This document shows, piece after piece, positions 39,901 to 51,900 of a stretch of 64,000 bases of DNA. Below the pieces are notes generated by a model. That model had not been told where the DNA came from. It searched no databases and worked only from the letters and a program-made list of their open reading frames with translations. The translations under genes and the position numbers were made by a program. Within the stretch, counting starts at the first letter, position 1, and each line of letters opens with the position of its first letter. This stretch comes from Acanthaster planci (taxonomy: Eukaryota; Echinodermata; Asteroidea; Valvatida; Acanthasteridae), in NCBI RefSeq assembly GCF_001949145.1, contig NW_019091380.1, positions 311,084-375,083 on the forward strand, given 5' to 3'.

Positions 39901-42900
39901 CCAACAGGCAACAGCAACACTTGCAGCACATCTTTCCAGATGCTGCAAGTTTGAGGCTCATAGTCAACCCTGGCAGAACTTTTTCTGCTCCCACTGCAAG
40001 ACTAAACTGCATGATACAAATTGTGCCTTCTTGCAAAGGTTTTCATGTTGGTATACTAACTCAAGTAAAGACGCAATGTCAAGTTTTGACTTAGTGCTAG
40101 CCCAAGTAAAAGTGAACATAGGAATATATGTTTTGGAAAAATGGTTGTTGGGTATGGTTATAGGGAACTTTGCACCTTGGTACACTTAACACACATGTAC
40201 TTAAACGAGGACATCTCAATTTTCTTCCAATTATGCACCAAGATTACTACCAGTAAGAGCATACAGCAAGGACAGCAAGAGAGATACACAAGTGCTGTGT
40301 TACAGGTAAACTGAAGTGGACGAGTGAAGAAAGAGAGGCAGAATAGACCACATACTTGGGGAAGTCATTTTGGATTGTGTTCCTTGAATTTATCACATTC
40401 AATGTTATCTGGTAAACAAAGTACACTTTTATTTTTTATTTAATGCAGCTTAAAACATTGATATAATTCATCACACATTTTAAATTATCCAAAATGTAAA
40501 ACTGGTATTCATTTGTAACGACAGTTGATTTCATTGCTGGTATTTTACTGTGTTTCTGAAAATGAAAAGTTCACCTCACTTTCCCACGTATGAAGGTACC
40601 GTTATATGTGAGACTTATTTGATACAGTCCAATAACATTCCAATTTTTTTCTGTCTTTTTTATTTTCACGTGATCCTTTGAAAGAGGTATATAAAATCTG
40701 TCATTATTCAGATGTTGATCACATACAGGACGTCAACAGGATACCAAGGAATATGTTTGACTGGAAAATATTGTTTTTTCCTAATTTAACCAGCAAAACC
40801 ATATCAATGGTACACAGAATATCTGGAACTACATTTTACACTGACTGTAATTTTGTTTTAAAACTTCTTTACTTCTTCCTTTTTTTGTCAACACACACTA
40901 CAAAGTTTCCTACGCAATATTTCAAAAGAGGAATTCCGCTTATTCCTTCAGTTTCAACACAAGCAGAAAAATGTCTGACCCAAAGACATATTAGGTATAT
41001 ATATTCAGTCCACTTCTTTTTCATCATGGTCTAGACAGACAACTTGGAGATGTGTCCACGGACGAGCGGTGTACAATGTGTCAGGGTGTTTAGTGACATG
41101 CGTGTTCAGGTGTGTCATGATTGTACACGATCCCCTTACCTGACAAAACACTTCGGTCGCATCTTCCGACGACACTATCCACAGCGCGCAGCATTCTGAC
41201 TGTGTGTGCCTCTCTAACTGCAAGTAAAAAATCAGGTACATACAGTGTACATGTAACGCATTTCATGTTGGCAGATGTACTGTGCGGTAGGAGCCAGTTC
41301 ATGTTCAATGCAAACCCACATACAAAAGCTAATTTGACGTCCTGTAAAAGTTATCTTTGTCGAAATAAAGCACATTTGCAACACAACTGGTCATGTCACA
41401 AATTAGCATTCGCATTCAAATCGGTAACGAACTGGCAGGAAGAATTCTATGGACATTCACAGCCCACAGAGACTTGGAGAGATGAGTGATATTGCAAAGG
41501 GACTAGGGAAATACATGTAAATGAGCAGTTTTGTCAAAGCTGGGCTCTCATGCAGTCCCCAAGACTGCTAACTAAGAAAACTAGTCAGGCTGAACCGTCT
41601 AAATCTGTCCCGAATTGGTGCCACAGAGTGTCAGCAAGAGAGTCCCAGTATTCCAACGGGGCAGTCACAACTACAGATTTCACCCGTTTATATGTCAGCA
41701 CAAATAACACCCAAAGACCTTCACACACAAATCGCATAAAAAAAGTGAAGAGACGTTGTTCTGCATTTTGCATAAATAACAAATTCACCGCACGCGGAAC
41801 AGTATTTCAGTGCTCCAACTTTTACGTAGATGGTATTTCTATCTTTCTGACAACATGAACATTAAAGCTTGCACATTTGGTCAGCTTATTTGTACATTTC
41901 TTTCTTGAACATGTATTTATCCAAAACTCTTGATTTACTCAGGAGCTGGTGGAATGATAAGCCGGTTCATTAACACCTTGAAAGGAATACAGAATTTTGT
42001 ATCAAGAAAATAAAGACAAATTAAAACAGCAATGTTCGACAAATTCATGAGCCAAAAACAAGAAACGAGGAAGAAATAAAGTCAAATGACAGCAGTGGAC
42101 AGAGCTTGAGTGCCAGAGCCAAATTTACACATGCATCGCGCCACCAAGGATTTGCATTTTAACGACTACACAAAAATGCCGAGAATGCCTCGGCAACACT
42201 GTAAAACAGTGCAGATGCGAAAGCGATTTGATTTAGGACGAATTATTCATGAGAGGCTTGGCTTTAAGTGCACCAAAGTTGGAAACGGCCGACGTAAATA
42301 GTGCAACCGAGAGGAGGTCTGCAAACAAGATGAAGAGAATACAAGGGGGACAGCACTAGGGCGAGTGTCGTATTGATTCCTAGGATTCAGACTTGGCTTG
42401 GTAGTTCAGTCACTCGGAACCACACTCGTTTCCCGCGTCAATCATCTTTCCTTCTTGTTTGCAACGGAAACGGAAGATGGCCCCGGTGATTCTCCACAAT
42501 CAATACAGCATTTACTGTCCCCGATTTTCTTGTTTGCTGAAAAGTGGGACTAGGGAAAATAAAAAAAAAACCCGGACAAGGACAACGGTCGGCCCGAGAG
42601 AGACAGTGCACGTACGTACAGCATCAAGCAACACTTGACTGAGATAAGATCGAACCGACTGCTGACGGACCGATAGGTATCGTCCGGGTTGTAATACAAT
42701 CCTCCGAGCTCGGGCTGTTATGCGGAGGCAGAATGAATACCAAATCTGACTTTGGATCGGAGCGGGTGGAGGGGGGACGAAGACACATCAATGAGATGGT
42801 AATTTGGCCGCTATGCTATGGCCGATAACCAGATTGGTGGGGGTTCTATGCAAGTGTGTCACTAAATCTCCTGATATTAGCATTACAAAGCTTCAGCTTA

Positions 42901-45900
42901 CAGGTGTTTTAAAGAAGCAATGGGGCAGGCTGGCTTTGCCACAGTGCATTGAGTGTGGGGGAGAATATAAGACCACGGAGGTCTTAACATTTAGCTACAG
43001 CCGGTAGTAACCAAGCTACTCCTGAGATTGTGGCTGAAGTAACTAGGTTTTCAGGTATCCGATACCACGCAAAACAGCTCTAACAACAGTATGGCCTGCC
43101 CCACTTTTGGGGGTACACCTCATTCACATTCACAGAAGGCTCTGAAGGGGTTTCCAAAAATCAGGAAAATCTCGATATATCCTCATCTAAGAAGGTGGTT
43201 AACAAAATGTATACACATGTAGAAGTAAAATTCCAATAAATTCAATAAATTTTTGGACATTTTATGGTGAGAACCTGAAACACCCATGAAAAAGCTCCTC
43301 ATGCAGGGGTCTTCAAGGCCACAAATGCTGACCACAATTCCTTTGATACACAAGCCATCCCGAAACATATGAAAATTCATTCCATGTGCACAAATTAAAA
43401 GGAACGTTACGGAAATGAAAGAGTGAACGTTTCAAGAGCTTCCTCGCATCACTTCACACATACATGGACATGTATGTACATGTATAAGACATGGGCGCAT
43501 GACTCCACAAATGCAATGTTGGAATATGCGAGTACACTGTATGTTCCCCACTCAAACAAAATATCTGGTACGTGTACATGTGTACTGACAAGCCAACCTT
43601 CATTGTGTATTCAGGGCAGCACACGGCGGCGAGGATGTCTGAGCACCCTGAGTGGGTTAATGGGGGACTGCTTGCCAGCCGAGCATGGGCCTGGAGAGGC
43701 CGTCTGATGCGCCAATTTGGCGGGATCAGAGAGGAGGTCAGCAAATGGATGGGACTGTTGAGCATGGGCTTCTCAACCCTACAGCAGACAGCTGCGTGCC
43801 AACAGACAGCGGGCCCAGGGCACATGCACGACCATGTTGCGATTGTCCCGTGCTGATCAGGGGATTAGGGATACATTATGAGGTGCCAGGCCTCGACCTT
43901 GGGACGGGTGTCAGGAATCAAGACGGTCTGCTGGGCAAACAAGCTGGAAGGAATTAAACCCGATATCTATTGTGTAAGTCTTACAGACCTTTACACATGC
44001 ATCTCTCTATGCAAGTAAAATTGTCAAATGTACGCGTATAAGAAATCTTGGCATTGAAAGTTTGTGCGTAAATAATTACTTTTGTTGACATGTACACTGT
44101 CCACATGGAACAGACTTGTGATATACCCTATTGTCCTGGCTGCGGTCACTTTCCAGAGAGTTGGCACTCTTGGTTTATCTCTTTGAAACCTCCAAGGCTA
44201 AACCAGCCTTTCTACTGGTATTAAAACTCTTTCTACTGGTATTAAAACTCTATCTATTAAAGTCTTCAACTGTTAGTATAAAATGCCCCAGGGTAGACAA
44301 AGCACGTCAAACGACTTTCTACCAAGCTGAACATCACCCGAGTCTAACAGTTTGACCAGGACACCTAGCAACAGCCAAAGAACACTGTAAATGCTCCTAA
44401 AATCCTGTTACACTCTTGATCAAATATACATGTAAAACAAGGATAAGGATGCGCCTGTGTTCTTTGGGCGCTTAGTGTCGACCAAATCCAAAACGTCAAT
44501 GAAGCTAAACCCTGGCAGAAATTGACTGTACAGACTCATTGCCACATTTAGAAACACAAGAGCTGGAGGACTTACATATTTAACAACCTTCGTTTGCATT
44601 GATGCAGGGTCATTGTCGTGCAGCTCTGCACACAGCTGTAGAATGCCATTGTCATAGGACGATCCCATGCACGTCCCACCGTCAGGGGACCCTGAACAGG
44701 CAGTTGGCGTTGTGGTGCTGGCAGGCGGCAACCTTTGCTGCGTCGCCATCTGGTGAAGTCTTTGAACACACACTGCAATCTACATGTAGAGAAAACAATC
44801 AAACATTCAGTCAGTCACAAATGGAACAAACACTTTAGAACAATCACATCAAAAGAGAAGTTCATATTCACTCTAACATGTAGTTGGTGATCAGCTTACA
44901 GGATATACTGTTCTTTGCTGCCTGCAATCCATCAGCTACATGTACATGTATGTTGCCATTCGGAGTGAGGAAAAAAGTTACCAATCTTTGTGAAAACCCT
45001 ACACTGTCCTTGTCCTAGTTATGAGACAATATTACCTGGGTCAAAACTAATGTACCGATGTACCTGTATCCTCAGCTCCAAGTACAGAGGAAAGCCTGGC
45101 AAGTATTAGAACCAATTGGATGGATCACACAGATCAACACAGAACTCAAGATGCGCAAGCAAAGATACGAGCATTTTCACCCAAGCTCACTGCCGATAAA
45201 CTGAGCGTCAACTTTCAAACTGTGCTCTACAAATCAAGATGTTCTTCACATTCTTAGGCTGCGAGTGGCTCAACATCTGCTCCCTTAAACAACCAATGGG
45301 CGGGTAGAAATTTAGCACATTGTGCAGGGTAGTCGTGAGCACTGACACGTCAGGATGCCAGGCTGACTGACAGAGCTGGATGCCTCAAACCAAGCTAAAT
45401 GACGGAGGAGGGAGGAGGAGGAGGAGAGGGGGCGTGCCCCACCAGAAGTGGCAGGTGGTTCTACGCCGACCTACGGAGACTGCCGTTCCACTCATTAAAG
45501 ATTGACGAAACCTGGCGGCAGGGTTGCCAAGTTCCCCTCCGACGGCGGTTCTCATCTCAGGCCTGTGATGCCATCTGGTCTCACCCATTCTGTGAAGCAC
45601 GATCTTGAAATTTACAAATTCTGTCCTTTTGCATTAGACTGAAACACCACCTCCCAGTGTCCTGTGCATTCAGCCTTGTCACGTAATTAATGAATTGTTG
45701 AAGTCAATAAAACTGCCAGCCAATCCATACTTTGAGCGGCTGAGCAGCTACAGTAGATTAGTTGCAGGTACATGTGTCCTTTACTAATGAGTCACTGAAA
45801 ACCTGTACTCAGAGAGAATGTTCTGCTTCAGATGTGTTTTCCTACTTGTGAAGATGACGTATTGCTGGCCATAAAAAACAAAACTCTTTCCTTTTTTTTT

Positions 45901-48900
45901 TTAATTCTGTGCTCCCCTTCTAATGTAATTATTCCAACTTGCATGCAACTTCAGGCACTTGATTCAGTAACATCGTGAGCTCAAGTGCTGTGTGAACACA
46001 TTTTTCTGAACCCCTTTCTTCATTCACTGCCTTCCCCCCCCCCATTTCATGACTCACGCGGGTTCCATACGCCAATATGCAACCCACCAGTCGTGTGCAC
46101 GGATCAGGTTGTCGTCTCAGTGGTATTGGGTTCTGCAGGGGACCAGATATGTGGCCAAGTTGCCTAAGTCGGAACCCTGCCGTTTGAAAGATGCAGAGAG
46201 CTAGCAGGCAGAAAGCAATAAATGTCTCCCGCCAAGCCAGACGAACAAAAGCCAAATGAAACCATCCAGCAGAGGCGTCTGTTTTAATCAAGGGACAGCT
46301 CAACAGGAAACACTAACCCTCCACCTGCTACTGGTTATGTAATTAATCTCTCCAAGTTCTTGTTTTCCCTTTAACCCAGTGACTTTGAAGATTCCGACTG
46401 CACACTTGCTGCATTCACTATCTCCTGGCATTTGCATGACATCCTAATACATTTTTACATTCATGTAACTGTAAATCGCACACCATTTACTAGTATCTCA
46501 GTTTGCTCATGTGAGAAACAATTCCAATAAGTTGTCACATGTAACACCCTATCCAAAATATTTGTGCAGCCTAATTGCCTACTTACATAGTAGCTGTTTT
46601 CAGATGGGGGCATCAGATCATAGTTTCTTTACTCACTTCACTTGACTGGAAGGCAAACCAGAGGAGACATTCCAGGGACAATTTATCACCCCCATCAACA
46701 AAGAGGACAGAAAAAGTCAAATTTCCTGTCCTTTTTTTCATCCCCTTGAGGAGGGGCCGAATCAGGAGAGCATTCACCATCAATCTGTCATCATTGACTC
46801 CAACCAACTTACTGCCTTTTTTTTTTTTCTCACACAGCAAATTGAGAGAGGACCAGGCAGCCCCACTGCTGACAAATGGTTGCATCTTGGTGATAAATGT
46901 TGCCGTTTATTACCAGCCTGATCCCCCACAAATTACCAACAGATAACTGGCCTGGAGAGCCTGGGTAGCGATTACATCTTTAACAGCATGAAGGCGCACA
47001 GGCATGTATTACAGATTTTCAAAAAAACAGGTAACGAGTTTCTCCCTGCAACATTAACTGAGCGGGTGACACACCGCCATTTGGAGACAAGAGATCAAAT
47101 GATTTTGTGTTCAAACGTGAGTCAGTCCCAGCATTGCTCAGTGGTTTTGGCATTCAGCTGTCTGATCCTCCATGCACATATCAGCATTCCGTATGAACCA
47201 GGTCTTGCAGCAACCGAATGGATTGCATTTTATGCATTCATTCATTCATGATAGTGACTGTAAACATGAGGCTCCCCTTGGAATCTCAGCAACACTGTAA
47301 TGAGTACCAGTACATGTAAGTACTCGTTAATCAATCCACCACTAGATGCTAATTTTTTTTTCCCCGGCATGTATCCTTGTTCCAGGTGCTATTTACAGAT
47401 GCCTGGGAACAAAGCTATTGAGTCACAACAGGAATGCTCAGTTATACTATTGGCAAAAGTGTTGGGGTGAGGGGGCCAGAAAATAGTGGTTAATTATTTC
47501 GTGGGACGTCCAATTATGAACAGGCCGGGCGATAGCCCCTGAGAAGCATTTTTGACGTGCCATGATAATGTAGAATGTTCGTTTCGCAAATGCCAAACTC
47601 TCATAAATTGCCGCAAATTAATATCCACGAGGGAGCATAACAAAGGGATGGATCTCCATTGGAAAGGAAAAAGAATGACATTTATGATCATGGCTACTTT
47701 GGAAACTTGCCAGTATTTTTCTGTTCTTTCTTGGGGGGAGAGAGTAGAGGGAGTAAGAGATGTATGAAATATGGAACCCTTCTGAACTGGATCTTTTATT
47801 TCTTGATGCAGTTTTGATACTTAAATCGTGTAAATCCTCATTAAAAAAAGCACTGTTTACATGACACATACAAATGCTACTTTGAACACTGATGAGAGCG
47901 TATTTTGCTTCAAACTGTTGTCAACGAGTGTCGCATCTGACTCCAACCAAGCAAACATCATTAATGTCATTCAGCTGGTACAAAAATTATAGGCAGACAG
48001 GAATCCCAGACAACTGCAAACTCCACTTTGAATTTTAATCAGGGGGGGGGCACTAACCAAAATGATTCTGTGTCTTTGGAGTTGAATTCATCTGTGTTTA
48101 CTAAAACAAAACGGCAAGGGACAGAACACAGAGTCTCCCTCTGGAGAACACACATGCCAGATTTCAGATGTCACTTTTCCACTCAGCCTAATAAAGACCT
48201 CGGTGAACTCTGGCTAAAAAACAAAGACCGGCATTATCCCCGGTTAAAAGCTGGAGATTCCAGTGGAGCTGGGGCATTTTTCTTTTCTTGTCCTGGGCCC
48301 GAGGCTCTTTCAGAGTGGGGTTAATGCAATGAATTTTCCATTAGTGCACTGGATCAATGCCGGCAAAATGAGTTTGCATTTTTTCCTGCCACCAGCCCAC
48401 AATGTGGACCATTTTGGAAACTGCTTTCATTTTTTTGGTCCTAACCCCCCCCCCCTTCTCCCTCGGTGAAGTAGAGTAGCAGGGATAATCAAGGACACTT
48501 TGGTATGGCTGCCTCAAATGTCACGGCTGCATGGTGAACAAAGAAGAAACAAATGTGTTTCATTCTCTCTATTTCTTTGCAGCTTTCTTTTTTGGGGGGG
48601 TTCTTGCTGAAGATGTAGAAACTGTGCAATATTTTTTTTTTGCTGTGTAATACTGAGCAGAAATCACGGGCAATGGTCTCTGCCCAGCCCTGCCACACCA
48701 AGGCGGGATCCAGAACCAAATTCTCAGGGGGCTAAATTTGGGGGGGCCAACAATTGGAAATGTTTTCAAGTACTGGTACATTTAACCTTTTATGAGCTTT
48801 TTCTGGTGGGGAGAGGGGGTTGAGGCTACATTAAAGGGCTTTTTACAAACTTCGGGAAGGGATATGAAATAAAGCGAAGAAATGCCTTGAAAATATATTT

Positions 48901-51900
48901 GTTGCATTTTTGGCTCCTTTTTTGAGGAATGGGGGTGGTGATAGCCCATATTATTATAGTTATATTGGCCCCCCCAAGATCTGCCCTTGAGCCCCACCCC
49001 ATTATCTTTGCAGGCATCGTAACTAGTTCAATGGTCTGTTGCCGTCACATAAACAGGCAGACCCATCTGTTAGAGAAGAGAATGTGAGCATTGAATTTTC
49101 CATGAGCAAACTTATGAAATATTAACGTTGGTTACAAACTGTAGCTTTGTGGAAATTTAAGACCATTTCTGCACGTACGGTTCTGCAATGATTCATTTAA
49201 CATTTCTTCTTCTCTTTCTTTACATGAGAAAACATTTCATCCGCTATGAAGTAGCATGATTCTCTGTGCAGGGTTCCACTAGGCGTCTCTTCAGGCGCAC
49301 CCAGAGTCACACCTGAATGCATTATTTGCAGCCACTTACATGTACATGCATTTCTGCAATGCAGTGCTCCATACACATTTCTTTTCCTGCCTACTGCTCA
49401 GGACTCTAGCCAACGTTTATAAATATTTCCTGGGAGCAGCTCAAAGCAATCCTGTCCTCCTTCATTTGCATGAAGGGCTTGTTTTAAGAAAAGAAATCTG
49501 GTTTGCTCCAGGAAACAGTTGGAAGGCTGACACAAGTTGAGTTGACGCGTGCACATACACGAGGACCATTAAGGGGTCCTTTCCGTTCAAATCGAGGGAA
49601 AGGCAAACATGCCAAGCACCCATCCACCCAAAAAATTGAATTATGACTACATTTTCTGTCTCTCTACTTCCCTCCGTGGAGACAAACCAAACGATGGCCA
49701 AATAACAAAAATGGTTGTGTCAACAAAGTTAGAAACATTCTGAAGAGAGCTCAACGACAAATTACAAAGAAAAGGATGGGGAAATACCATCTACAAGTCC
49801 AAACATGTGCCAGCACATGGCCGACAATGTCAATGCACTTACGCGAGTGTGCATGAAAGCATGGAGCTCTGAACTCTGCAAGCAGGTGCTGCCTACCATT
49901 CTTGAATGCAAACCAAACCTACGCATCAGGTGACAGCTTGCAATTGTTTGGGAAAGCCATCAGCACGTGTGCCAATCTGGCAGTGGTGATGCTGGTGGGT
50001 CAATCAAGTCATTAGCCCTTCATGATTGCATTCAAGGCTCCAACGGGGACACACTCAGCACCTTGGCTGTACAGGAGGGAGAGTTGGTGTCTTTTATGGG
50101 TCACTGGTGGAATTCTTTGGGGTCATCGGCTTTGTATTTCCATTACCTCCGAGATGAAGGAGGTGGAATGGGATCTGTGATGGCTGGTGAGCCTCGGCAG
50201 TGAAAGCCCATTTCCACACAAAAAATGAAGACAATTCAACAAGACTGGAGACTGAGCGTGCTGCCACCGCTTCACATTGTCCAATTCGCCCACTATCCTT
50301 GAAAATCACAAGCACATCAGCAAACTGGCCTTTACCTGATTTGACCTGTAACTGCTTTCTGACATTCACAGCCAGTTGACGGGTGACTGCTAATTTACTG
50401 ATTGTTTGAGTTCGACCACAAAATATGATTGTCTATGTGAGGATCAGGAAAGCAAAGGTTGCACTTTTTCAAAACCGGGCGAGGGAAGAGAACACTGAAA
50501 TACACATGTACAGAAAGAGTAGATACCGAAGTGGAAGTTGGGCCAGAGTTGTACATGTACGTACAGCACTACTGTATCATATTATTGGGACCTCAGCTGA
50601 GGCTTTGGACACATGTCAGAGTAAGCTCTGAATGGAACTGGATACCCGTCTACCACATGGTCACGCACTTGCCCAAAAAATTGTTACTATCAAAGACCAG
50701 AAGAAAGGGGTGCAGTGTTTTGTTATGGTACAATTTCAGTAGAATCTGCACTGCATGACGCTGCCATGCTACACTCTCTGGAATGAACAAGATATTTGAT
50801 TTTTGATTATTTTTTTTAAGAGTTTTATATCACTCTTGTCAGCAACTAACTGATCACAAGTTGTAGTAAATTTGTTTTCAGAAAGACTGTTTTGGAATTC
50901 ACGAAGGTTTTGAATAATCATACTTTCAAAAGACTGAACTGTGGACGCAGAATTTGTTTCACTTGGTCATGGCCACAACGGCTCATGTCATTGCAGAACA
51001 AGGGACCCTCGAAATGAACCACGTCAGGCTTTGACTGCAAGAACAAGACCGGTGTTCGAGATCTGTTCAATCAGGGGTTATGCACGCTCACTGCCGGAAT
51101 CCCTCCACAGAGGCATTAATCTCATGGTTAGGGAGCAGCGCGGCTGGGAACTTGGCCAAAATCGGGAGGGGAGGGAAGGAACGGTTTGTCCCCTTGGAGC
51201 CGAGCTGATTAATTTGTCCCATATTTCAGCGGCCCCTAGCTCTAGCTCTGTCTCACAGGCCCCTTCATTTGCCTCTTCGGAACCTTTTTTTCTATCCCTC
51301 TCATTCTCAAATTCCTCATCATTCCTCGGCCCCTCATCAACAGCTGACAGACGCAGCTGTAATGACAGACAGCAAACAATCTGCAGCCCTCTGCCCTTGT
51401 AAAGATGAACATAAGGACATTATAACATTTACTGAAAAAGAAGAATCCAAAAAGTGGATAACGATCATCTTCTGGAGAGCTGGTCATATTTCTGAATGCC
51501 GAATTCCGCCGCAAGGCACCTGGGGGGAGGAATCTGATGGAAATGTGTTTGATCTAAGCTGGTAATTAGAACCAGGGACTGTGGGTCTGGTACCCAGCGG
51601 CTTGCAGGTGGTTCAGCAACTGGCTAATTTTTTCCCCCTCTCTCCTCTTTTCTTCTTTGCATTTGGGCCTCGTAGCGGTAATATGAATGTGTATCATGTG
51701 CACTTTTTGTGTGCTAGGAATGGCATGGTAACTTCAAGCAAATCTCATCAGCAACAGCAATACTTTCCATAATTAAAACGTCTGGTTTGTGTACACGTAC
51801 ATAATCACTGGAGAATTGGTTTCTTCTTTACAGTGGTGACAAGTACAGACAGCTTCATGAGTTGACTGCAAATTACACAGTGAAGATTTCCTTCAATTTC

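Larger units (their letters stand above)
39588..44575. other. Two introns around the exon at 41140-41217
   Basis: Outside that exon I see a 21-bp tandem duplication at 44209-44250 and several TACATGTA palindromes, with no other coding or structured feature. Confidence 0.45.

Noticed and set aside
50941-51402. 153-codon open frame on the plus strand
   Set aside because: No family resemblance, and it lies inside a PDE2A intron on the opposite strand; GC-richer sequence makes chance frames more likely.
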